This document shows positions 52,291 through 62,579 of a stretch of DNA of 64,000 nt, in pieces. A program made the position numbers and the translations under genes. The stretch is from Trematomus loennbergii (taxonomy: Eukaryota; Chordata; Actinopteri; Perciformes; Nototheniidae), in assembly GCA_012861695.1 (NCBI GenBank), contig JAAOOA010000164.1, forward strand, positions 526,965 through 590,964. Direction: 5' to 3'. The notes under the pieces are model-generated. The model saw only the letters and a program-made list of their open reading frames with translations. It made no database searches and was not told where the DNA came from. The first letter of the stretch is position 1. The number at the start of each line of letters is the position of its first letter.

Positions 52291-53121
52291 CCTCAACAGC
52301 AGGGCACTGTAACACACAGAAAGTTTTGATTTAAGAAAACAGATTCAACCCCAAGCTCAAAGGTCATTGAAGGCATCTGATCACATTAACCTAATCTAAA
52401 AACATTATGACATTATGCACTGACCACATTTATATGTGGAAAAAGAAATGCCAGGAAATGTAACAGTTAGGCAGGGCTGGTTTAGAAAGCTCTATTTAAC
52501 TACAATGACACTTTACTGTGTTTTAGAAACAGCTGCATTTAATACATTTCCATTCATAAATCTCAACTTACTATCAAGGTCACCACAACGTTCTCAACTA
52601 TGTCAGTCAGCAGTTGGAGACAGGAAGGAGGAGCCAGCAGATTGAGGGAGAGAGAAAGAAACATTTAGAGGGAGTTCAGAAAAACAACAACCTCACAGCG
52701 CATTGCAATCCTATGTAATGTTAAAAGCTGCTCATGTACTTTCATGTTGCTTTCCACTGTTTATTACTAAATCACATGCATGTTAAAACACAGGACCGTT
52801 ATTAAAGGCAAATACAAATATATGTTATTGTATGTATTGGTTATCTTTTTGAATAAAGAAAGTACAAATATAATGAAGGTTTAATACATGTTTGTATCAC
52901 AAGATAATTAAATCTCGATACAAAAATGTGTAGGACATATATTGTTGGTTATTACATTGATTGTGAATTACTGCAATGGAAATAGTTTGATGTCTGAACA
53001 CAGCGAGGTGGCTATTTGTATTAGCAGAAGCAATATCATTTATTAAATCAATATTTTGAGTCTAATTATTAATTAAAAAAATAGGGGTAATGTATAGTCA
53101 ACCTGAATAATGACCACCTCA
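52291..53121. other. AT-rich spacer, no gene recognised
   Basis: Only short frames are present. A minus-strand acceptor/donor-like pair around 52560-52605 is weakly similar to the mini-exons at 54270 and 54940. Confidence 0.4.
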
Positions 53122-54101
53122 CATTACATTTAATTTAGCTGACGCTTTTATCCAAAGCGACTTACAATGACCAATTACAGGGACATTCTCCCTGGAACTG
53201 AAGGCTAATGGTGCGTTCACACCGGACGCGATGCGATGTTTGGGGGCGGCGCGATTACATGTAAAGTCAATGCAGAGACGCGGACAGACGCGAATTCGCT
53301 CCGACGGCGCGCATGAAGCGGTGGACGCGGCGCGAATCACGCGATTGAACGGTGCCGCGTCAAACGCGAGAGTTCAATTTTTTCCACTCGAGCGTCAAAT
53401 TCACGTGACGCGTTCTCGCGGAAGCCAATCAGCGGTGAGGATCTCAGCCTGCCGTCACTGACGTTCAACCAGAAAACATCAGCCGTTAGCTGTTAGCACA
53501 CAGAGCTCACAGCTCCTCATATCTGTTCAGAAACTGGACAAAAGTTAAACAAGTACAAACCACAGACTGTCTGTGCCATGGAATACAGTCGCTGGTTTAT
53601 TTATGTCTGTAGGCCTTTGTTATGAGTGTGGAATGAGCATATACAACGTTAGCTTAGCCTGGTCGACCCGATCTTCATTCAGAAAACAAGCATTTTAAAA
53701 GGTTTTTCTCCTGCCGTCTTGTCTGCAGACTTGTCAAAGCATTAATTCATGGTTTTTACTAACCGGTATCAGTATGTTGTTATTCGGCATCATTTAGAAA
53801 CGTGTATTACAATTTAATCACGGTAAAATATGTTCATGTTGTAGTTGTAGCTCCCGAGCCAGCGCGTCTTGTTTGAATGATGCGAGTAAACACAGCTGTC
53901 AGCCGTGGTGAAACTCGAGCGTTTAGAGCGATGCGATAGGAGCGATTAGAGCGAAGCGAATATTCGCATCGCGTCCGGTGTGAACGCAGCATAAGTGCCT
54001 TACTCAAGGGCACACTATTGGTGGTGTTCCAGGCGGGATTTGAACTCACTACCTTCCGATCTTCAGCCCACCTCACTATCCATTAGACCAACACTACCCC
54101 C
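53122..54101 (-). mobile_element. tRNA-derived SINE on the minus strand, split by a Harbinger-type MITE
   Basis: The 3' tail (minus strand) includes AAGTCGCTTTGGATAAAAGC near 53140-53162. The 5' head near 53995-54101 has a B box GAGTTCAAATCCCGCC and an A-box-like TGGTCTAATGG on the minus strand. Removing 53209-53991 and one TAA rejoins the body (GAAGGCTAAGTGCCTTACTC). Confidence 0.85.
53209..53991. mobile_element. PIF/Harbinger-type non-autonomous element with TAA target duplication
   Basis: The ends are TGGTGCGTTCACACCGGACG on the left and CGTCCGGTGTGAACGCAGCA on the right, continuing inverted through CGATGCGA. The 3-bp TAA duplication (53206-53208 and 53992-53994) fits the TWA preference of PIF/Harbinger. 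The 783-bp, CpG-rich interior has no transposase. Confidence 0.88.
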
Positions 54102-55880
54102 TTTAGTGTATTATTCCATACGAATGCAATTTATGGATGTCATTACTGTTGACACAACTTTTTTTAGGATGGGAATCTATTGTTAACTGTAAACCAATCA
54201 AATATAAGTTGATTGATTGCAAAAATACAATGCATTTGCTTACTTACACTACAGTCTGCAAGGAGTCACCAACAGTGATGGTCTGCAGTTAGAAAAGGGA
54301 AAGAGAAGGGGAGGAAGAGGCTTAGATTATTATTAGATATTGTTATACTTTTCTTGTCCATAACAAAGATATTATAAAAGTGTCTAATAACATGTAATCT
54401 AATGTAAAGCGCATTTGAGCCCCTAGAGAAGCACTATAAAAATACCATGTATTATTATTATTATTAAACACAATATCAATGATAATAGATTAATGTTAAT
54501 TGAGCAGGATCTGAAGATAGATAAAACGTGGCTGCTTATCAAAAGCACATCGAATAGTAAATATATAGTTCAGGTTCATGGGTTTCAAAACGGTTCATTC
54601 ATAATTATTCTCCAAAGGACTTAACTGTGGCCCAACTAATGTTTTCCCGTTAAATCCGTGCAAACAGTTGCAATTATATAAAGGTATCAAAGTGTAATGT
54701 ATTAGTTCTGGAATATGACTTGACTGAGAAACTATAGTATGTATACATTCGTTACATAAAATGACTTTAATTTCAAATTCAGTGACAGCAACCTCAAATA
54801 CATTTCTTAAAGCATTTAAATATAATATGGTTTATATTTAGATATTAGAATCACATATTACAGTTGGTCGTTTTATTGCAGAATGTTGCATTTATTATTT
54901 ATTTGTGTACTTACACTTCAGATCTGCAACGTCGCCAACAGTAATAGTCTGAAATTAGAGACAGGGAGAATATGGGGGAGGGGGAAGGGAATGACAGATT
55001 ATAAATTTCACCTCAATAAAACAATCTTACACACCATTTTAATTATAAGTACTTTTCAGGAGCACAGTATGTTTCCTTATTTACTATCAAAGTGTTATTA
55101 AAAATGTTGAATTTCCCAGGGACTTCACTTATTCTTAAATAAATGTTAATAAATCATAAAACAGTCACAAAATAAATAAATCATGTGTTAATCTAGGTCT
55201 AAGATTTAAGCAGAATATACACCGTTAACCAAACCTACTTCCCCAGGGATTGATGCATTCATTATTTAGTCTTGTTTTGGGTCAAGAGGATGTATGTCAA
55301 TTTCCTCATTGTCTAAAATAAATTATCGTCTGTGCGTATGTGCAATTACAACTACAAAATATAACATTAGTTACACGGAAGGGAAATTGCTGTTATCTCA
55401 GGTCTCCGTGGGCGCTTGTGTCATATACAATTACTCATTTTAATGTATAGATGAATACACAAGTATTTATATTAGGAACGTGACTGACTCCCACCCCACC
55501 TACCGGTGACTTAGCAACAGCTGTAAATGCTTTTAAAACTAAGTTTAACAGTACTTTAGTTCTTCATAATAACTCTGACAACATTTTGACAAATTAAAGT
55601 TCCCACATTAGTGTCAGGAGGGTCACTTGAGATGCTGAAAAATACGTTGTTCGAAAAAAACCTGTTTAGAAGTAGATTTTTGATAATTGACCGGCAAACG
55701 TTTGTAGCTGCTATGCTAGCGTTAGCACGTAGCTAACATTAGCTCCCGTTACCAAGCAATACAAGTTTTATTCTGGTTGACCATGAAAACGTTTTCCCTC
55801 CTCGTTTAGCTGCCAACTTCAATGTTCATGTAAAGCGCCACACCTGTATTTCTACTGTTAAAATGTTGCGGAACCCATTT
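54102..55880. other. Duplicated AT-rich segments with candidate minus-strand mini-exons
   Basis: 54180-54310 and 54860-54990 are similar to each other. On the minus strand each shows a pyrimidine tract, an AG acceptor, about 34 bp (ACTATTACTGTTGGCGACGT in one, ACCATCACTGTTGGTGACTC in the other) and a GTAAGT donor. 54400-54468 is a LINE/SINE-like 3' tail (GTAAAGCGCATTTGAGCCCC, then a TTA repeat). The rest holds nothing I recognise. Confidence 0.45.
54400..54468 (+). mobile_element. LINE/SINE 3' tail fragment
   Basis: AAAGCGCATTTGAGCCCCTA with AAGCACTATAAAAATACCAT and a (TTA)n end is the typical terminal sequence of fish L2-type elements and their SINE partners. Confidence 0.55.
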
Positions 55881-55990
55881 ATAGTTGTATGGAAGAAACG
55901 TAATGTGAAGCACTCACCATTAAAGACACGGAGCAGAGTGACGCAGCACAGTTCGTCTCAGACAGAAGATCAGGTGATGCGTTCAAAGGG
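55881..55990 (-). promoter_or_regulatory. Candidate first exon and promoter on the minus strand
   Basis: On the minus strand CCGTGTCTTTAATG is directly followed by GTGAGTGC, an ATG abutting a good splice donor (55918-55920). The upstream side (55940-56020) is CpG-containing (CGCGCGTCGAGG on the complementary side). It lies upstream of the duplicated mini-exons and of the Helentron gene, all on the same strand. The evidence is limited to splice-like signals. Confidence 0.35.
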
Positions 55991-56089
55991 ACTCGGAAAA
56001 TCGCGCGTCGAGGTTCACTGCTATAGATAACTAACTATGAAAAGCTATATAAGCGGGATTTAACATAAACACAAGTTAAACATCTAAAA

Positions 56090-57294
56090 AGACAGTTATA
56101 ACAACTTTTGAAAAATGTAAAGTTTCCCATCATGTGATGAAAAAGCAGAATATCTTTGATATTTCAATGCACAGCAACAGCATTCGCAGTAAATAGTGAA
56201 GAAGCTTAATATTTAAAAGATAAGGTTTAAAAAGGTGTACATGTATAGCCCCAATGTCCTGAAATAGCTGAACAATGTAATAGTTGAATGGTTTATAGCT
56301 GAAAGTTGGCTGAAGGAGTTAGATATTAAATGTAAATAGTAGTGAATGAATGTTTACAAACACCTGTGTGTGTAAACCCAGAGATGAAAGGTTACCATGG
56401 TGACGATTTGACGATTTTCCAACTGCAGCACTAAGTCCCATTAAGAATGCATTGAGGATTATATCTGACAATTTTGCCACCTGTTCAAACTGGCTCCTAT
56501 CAAAAAATGACCAGACCGTGAGCATCAGGGAACCCCAATGAACTGATATATGTTGTTTTTTTTGGTTTTGTGTGTAAAATGTGGAGATGGGAGCAGTTTG
56601 TCTAAAGTGTACTTCTCTCTGTTCTGAAGAAAGTTCCGGAAAGATTTAACATGGGAATCAATTGGGAGCTAGCTGGACTTTTTGTCTCTTCATGCCCTCA
56701 AGAGGCATTTTGTTTAATATTTCTTCTTAATTTTTTTTAATTTTCCAACCTAGGAGAGGTTTTCCTACGTTTTTCATGAAAAAATATGTCTGAGGAGTGT
56801 AGGGTTTGGGAATTATGGCAGGTTTAAAAATTTTTTGGGACACAAGCACTCACTCTATTTTGAGATCAAAGCACTCTAGACTTAACGAGCTGCTCCATCC
56901 ACACTAATGTTAAAATCTGAAAAAGGCCTCTCTACCAAGCTCCAAACAAAGTTAATTATCTCAAAAAGTGTAAAAGATATGAAAAATAAAAGTATTATAG
57001 CTGAAGTATTGTGATCATTTGAAAGTTGGAATGAAGTGTCTAGCTGAAAGTATGTGGAAGGAGTAGCATTTGGCGCAAGTGTAGGAAAAGAGGATTTGAA
57101 GGCATCTCCCATTGACTTCCATGTTAAAAAAAGAGTTTAAAAAGCTGAATATTTCAAAAAGTATAAAATATTTTTAAAAAGTTGAAGGTTTCCCATCGAT
57201 TCCTGAACAGGCTGAATAGTTTGATATTTGAATGGTTTCTGTAGCTGAAAGTAAGCTGAAGTTATGGAGAGCCAAATATGGTGAAATAATAAAA
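56090..57294. repeat. Composite long repeat, 3' part of a unit (right cluster)
   Basis: It begins with degenerate head sequence, then the CACCTGTGTGTGTAAACCCA, AGGGAACCCCAATGAACTGA and AGAGCCAAATATGGTG blocks in the usual order. A GTTACCATGGTGAC palindrome is at 56391-56404. It lacks the minisatellite and ends just before ACTAGAAAATGC. Confidence 0.85.
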
Positions 57295-57774
57295 ACTAGA
57301 AAATGCATTTCCTGCAGAAAATGCGTGCGAATGCTGTAAACTGTGAACATTTGTGGCTGAATTTAGCTGAAAATGCAAAAAAGCTGAATATGTTATGCTG
57401 AATGTAGCTGCTTTTAGCTACAGAGACCAAGTCAGTGTGTTGCTGAACTTAGCAGAGAAATGCAGAAAAGATAAATGATTTGAATCAAATTGTTACAGCT
57501 CAAATGCATTGCAATGACTTCCATGTTAAAAAAAAAGACTTTAAAAAGCTGAATATTTTAAAAAGTATAACATATTTTGAAAAAGTTGAAAGTTTCCCAT
57601 CATGTGCTGAAAAGTTTGATATTTGAATGGTTCCTGCAGCTGGAATTAGGCTGAAGGAGTTAAATAAAGATATTACATGTAAGTAGTAGTGAAGGAATGT
57701 TTACAAACACCTGTGTGTGTAAGCCCAGAGATCAAAGGTTACCATGGTGACGACATTATCAAAATACCTGTTTA

Positions 57775-57805
<31 letters not shown>

Positions 57806-58792
57806 GGCCCCGGCCCCACGGGAACGCATACGGCAAAACGCATAGGATTAACGCAAACGCAATCGCCAAAAAGCTTCCGTCCACACGCAATATACACCGG
57901 ATAGTGTCTGCCCACACGAGACAGCTCCATTTAGATCCAACCGCTGGAAAAGCTGCAGTACATATGCCGAGCCTGTACGTGGCGCTGTAACTTCCTCCAC
58001 AAAAGCAGCAACTTCCTCCACAAAAGCAGCGAAGAAGAATGGTTGTCATGGCTGCACTTCTGTTTATTCTCCGCGGTGGGGGCCGAGGGAACCGGGCAGA
58101 GTTTTTCGCCGGTCAACGTGTGTTAAAGTTTAAATCTTCCGGACAAAATTATAAAAGTGCCGGTCAAAGGTCTTCTTTGTTATTTATTGAGCTTTAAAAC
58201 AAATGAATAACGACTCTATATAATGATATATAATAATAAAATATACGGAGCCTCTCTTTTTCCTCTATTCTGACAGTGTCAGTGTCTGTCTCATGCAGCA
58301 GCTGATCCAGTAATGATGACTCGACAGTAAAAATAAACATATTTATAACTAGTTTAGTTTGAGAGGTAATTAAAATAGCTAAGGGTGATGATCTGACTTG
58401 AAGTGTGTGTTTTGCTCCCGCTGCATCACAGCGGGAGGAGCTGCGTGTCTCCGTCCTGTCAGATTAGACTTCACTCGCGTTTATGTCCATATCGAGATAA
58501 AGATAAATAATCTGAATTCAGTGTGCAGTGTACTTTTGCGGGGGTGAGCAGCAGAGGGGGGGGAGGCAGGGCTATTGCGTCATCATTATCACAAAATGAT
58601 CGTATAGAGGCGATCACACGGAGCCGTTGGACCCCCCAGAGCGCTCCGTTCCCAGATCTATCCACCTTTGGACCCGTTGTCGTTTGCGGGGTCCGTTTCT
58701 ATCGTTTCGTTACGGCCTCGTGTGGCAAAAAGGGCTATACGCAAGAGAAATATGCGGATACAACCCGTTTTCGTTCCCGTGGGGCCGGGGCC
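57806..58792. mobile_element. GC-rich TIR transposon in a TCTG microsatellite (Harbinger-like?)
   Basis: The ends GGCCCCGGCCCCACGGGAAC and GTTCCCGTGGGGCCGGGGCC are perfect inverted repeats. TGT flanks both sides as a possible 3-bp duplication, though the TCTG repeat makes this ambiguous. The 987-bp interior is CpG-rich with no transposase. The (TCTG)n tract continues on both sides. Confidence 0.85.
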
Positions 58793-59289
58793 TGTGTCTC
58801 TGTCTGTCTGTGGGCATGTCTGCTCTGATTAGATGCTGCTTGTAGCTACAAAAACCAAGTATGTGTGTTGCTGAACTTAGCGGAGAAATGCAGAAAAGTG
58901 AAATGATTTGAATAAAAATTGTTACAGCTCAAATGCATTGCAGAGTAGGAAAAATAGTGAAGAAGCTTAATATTTAAAAGAAAAGGTTTCAAAAAGGTAT
59001 AAACCACAACATTGTCCTGAAATAGCTGAATAAGTTAATAGTTGAATGGTTTCTGCAGCTGAAATTAGGCTGAAGGAGTTAAATATCAGATGTAAGTAGT
59101 ATGAAGTCTCCATCAGACAGAAAATAATAGGCTGAGACAGTCTGTTAAAGTCCAGTCTGTCAGTGTGTTGTTCCTGAGCACCTACTCATAACACCCAATC
59201 ATAACACCTATGTGTGTGTCCAGAGATCAAAGACAGCCAACTGCAGCACTGAGTCCCATAATAATGCATTGAGGAGTATATCTGACAAT

Positions 59290-59293
<4 letters not shown>

Positions 59294-59387
<94 letters not shown>

Positions 59388-59390
59388 TGT
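59294..59390. repeat. (GA)n and (TCTG)n microsatellites
   Basis: About 60 bp of GA followed by about 30 bp of TCTG, at the position that the minisatellite/microsatellite block takes in other units. Confidence 0.95.
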
Positions 59391-60587
59391 ACAGCTTAAA
59401 TGCATTGCAATGACTTCCATGTTAAAAAAAGACTTTAAAAAGCTGAATATTTTAAAAAGTATAACATATTTTGAAAAAGTTGAAAGTTTCCCATCATGTG
59501 CTGAAAAGGCTGAATAGTTTGATATTTGAATGGTTCCTGCAGCTGAAATTAGGCTGAAGGAGTTAAATAAAGACATTAAATGTAAGTAGTAGTGAATGAA
59601 TGTTTACAAACACCTGTGTGTGTAAACCCAGAGATGAAAGGTTACCATGGTGACGACTTATGACGATTTTCCAACTGCAGCACTGAGTCCATTAAGAATG
59701 CATTGAGGATTATATCTGACAATTTTGCCACCTGTTAAAAAACTATGGCTCCTATCAAAAAATGACCAGACCGTGAGCATCAGGGAACCCCAATGAACTG
59801 ATATATGTTGTTTTTTTGGTTTTGTGTGTAAAATGTGGAGATGGGAGCAGTTTGTCTAAAGTGTACTTCTCTCTGTTCTGAAGAAAGTTCCGGAAAGATT
59901 TAACATGGGAATCAATTGGGAGCTAGGTGGACTTTTTGTCTCTTCATGCCCTCAAGAGGCATTTTGTTTAATATTTTTTCTTAATTTTTTTATTTTCCAA
60001 CCTTGGAGAGGTTTTCCTACGTTTTTCATGAAAAAATATGTCTGAGGAGTGTAGGGTTTGGGAATTATGGCAAGTTTAAAACATTTTTTGAGGAGAATTT
60101 GAAGCACCCCTCCACTCTGTTTTGAGATCAAAGCACTCTAGACTTAACGAGCTGCTCCATCCACACTAATGTTAAAATCTGAAGAAAGCCTCTTTACCAA
60201 GCTCCAAACAAAGTTAATTATCTCAAAAGTGTAAAAGATATCAAAAATAAAAGTCAAGTTTGAATAGCTGAAGGTGTTGTGATCATTTGAAAGTTGGAAT
60301 GAAGTGTCTAGCTGAAAGTAAGTGGAAGGAGTAGCATTTGGCGCAAAGTGTAGGAAAAGAGGATTTGAAGGCATCTCCCATTGACTTCAATGTTAAAAAA
60401 AAGAGTTTAAAAAGCTGAATATTTCAAAAAGTATAAAATATTTTTAAAAAGTTGAAGGTTTCCCATCGATTCCTGAACAGGCTGAATAGTTTGATATTTG
60501 AATGGTTTCTGTAGCTGAAAGTAAGCTGAAGTTATGGAGAGCCAAAGTATTGGTGTGAAATAATAATAATATTAAGGGGAAGAATAA

Positions 60588-60741
60588 AGAAAAAATTGAA
60601 GTACTATAGTGGAATGCTGTGGCACAGCATTCGCACTAATAAAGAAATTGAAGTACTATAGTGGAATGCTGTGGCACAGCATTCGCACTAATAAAGAATT
60701 GAAGTACTATAGTGGAATGCTGTGGCACAGCATTCGCACTA
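60588..60741. repeat. Three tandem copies of a 51-bp hairpin unit
   Basis: Each copy reads AATTGAAGTACTATAGTGGA then the near-perfect hairpin GAATGCTGTGGCACAGCATTC and GCACTAA. The hairpin arm ACAGCATTCGCAC is the exact complement of GTGCGAATGCTGT in the head of every composite unit, so unit head and tail form inverted repeats. Confidence 0.9.
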
Positions 60742-60892
60742 ACTAGAAAATGCATTTCCTGCAGAAAATGCGTGCGAATGCTGTAAACTGTGAATTAATT
60801 TAGCTGAAAATGAAGAAAAAAGCTGAATATGTTATTAGCTGAATGGTAGCTGCTTTTAGCAAAAATAAATGCAGAAAAAGCTTAATATTTAA

Positions 60893-62065
60893 CCTCTTAA
60901 GCCCTGAGCCTGTTTTCAGGTCTCAGGCTCGAAAATGACATTCCCAGAACAAATGACCATATCTTCCCTTCTAAAAGGGTTAAATTAATAATCTTTATTC
61001 TCAAAGTAATGATAAACCTGTGAGTTGGATGTAGAAAAGTCAGAATCAATATAGATGTTTTTTATTTTAAAGAAAATTCAGATTTTACATAGTAAAAAAC
61101 TGTAAATTATAGTGTCCGTCCAAAAACTATTTTTTACAGATAGTGAAAACTACCCTTGGATGATGGGTTAGTAGACTAAAAGCTTTAGGAATCCAATGTA
61201 CAACATATAATAAGTACCCTGTATCAAGATTGATGCAAAACAAGTGAAATTTGACCTTTTTAGAGAGATTTAGCCAAAAACCCCCACTTCTGGGGTCATT
61301 TGGGTGGATTTGACCTATCTCTGGCCCCCCTTGGTCGATTTGATGAATGAAATCTCTTTATAACCGCTAGAGCCAATGGAATCGAGGGAAAGTTATATAC
61401 ACACCAAAACGTTAACAAATAAGGAGTGAGAGTGACGCGTTACAAAAACCGGAAGCTGCATACACTCTGGTGGCTACCATTAGCAGCTAACTTTTCCGCT
61501 CCGATTTTTACATAAAAAATGGAATTATGGATTATAAATAATTTTTTAAAAGGTACAAGTACATTATCAACCTTTGGATCAACAGTTGTAGATTTTTTTT
61601 TTCCGTTTTAATGCCATTGAACACGTCTTTTGACCTAATTGACAGCTACGGTGAGACGATCTGCCGTAAAAGCCCGTAAAGGTACGTGTTGTGATGTCTG
61701 TGTTTGCTTCCCCTGTCGCAAGTTGGGATCGCTCAGTGATGATACTATACCTAAATAATCAGTGGAGTCTCAGCTTTAATAGGCTATATTGTATGTGCAG
61801 CTACGATAAGTAATAAGGGTATCTTTATCTTGAATTGTGTGCCGCAGTGCGTTAGATTTTTTTCGCTCAGGGGTCATTTAGACCCTTCTTATGAGACTTG
61901 TGTTTTGTTTTGGTAAAATGGTTAATATCTTCAGTTAGCTGAGATTCTTCCCGTTAATCTGGTGCTACACATTAATAGTTTCATAAATGTTAAGAAGCCC
62001 TGAGACATTATCTCGAAAACAAAAAGGGGGAGGGGTCCAATGGGGGGACCGCCGTGCTTAAGAGG
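60893..62065. mobile_element. TTAA-type DNA transposon, copy 2, with sister empty sites
   Basis: The ends are CCTCTTAAGC and GCTTAAGAGG, with TTAA at 60889-60892 and 62066-62069. Other composite units read ATATTTAAAAGAAAAGG at this point, which is exactly the pre-insertion site, so the 4-bp TTAA duplication is proven. It is 1,173 bp with no transposase. Related to the 606-bp copy at 2021. Confidence 0.92.
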
Positions 62066-62579
62066 TTAAAAGAAAAGGTTTAAAAAAAACATGTATAGCC
62101 TTGATGTCCTGAAATAGCCGAATAATGTAATAGTTGAATGGTTTCTGCAGCTGAAAATAGGCTGAAGGAGTTAAATATCAGATGTAAGTAGTAGTGAATG
62201 AATTTGTATTAAGATGAGAAAATAAAGTAAAAAGGCTTGGGAAAGCATCAGAATATTTGAACTACAAACTTTTGAACTAACTTGATGGTGAATTATCTGT
62301 CGCCATGGCAACGGCATTTGATGACACCCATAATACGCTTATATGTGTTGATGGCTGCATCGTTACCAAACCTGTGAAGTTTTGGACATTTCGAGCATTT
62401 TCACTGAAGTTATGAGAAAACCGTGTTTCATGGTGAGCATTGTGTTGCCATGGCAATCGCATTTGAAGAAATCTCAAAACTGTCCCGTAGATGTCTTCAC
62501 GGCTGGACTGTAACACACATGTGAAGTTTGAGCACTTTTTGAACATTTTCATAGTAGTTATACATTACATTAGGAGGTT

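Larger units (their letters stand above)
57295..60587. repeat. Composite long repeat, unit in right cluster with nested elements
   Basis: The head is ACTAGAAAATGCATTTCCTG. The CAAATGCATTGCAATGACTT and CACCTGTGTGTGTAAGCCCA blocks occur twice because of an internal duplication (57490-57760 and 59390-59660). A Harbinger-like element sits in a TCTG tract. GTTACCATGGTGAC palindromes are at 57738 and 59641. The tail ends AGAGCCAAAGTATTGGTGTG. It has no TTGATCGCCC minisatellite. Confidence 0.85.
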
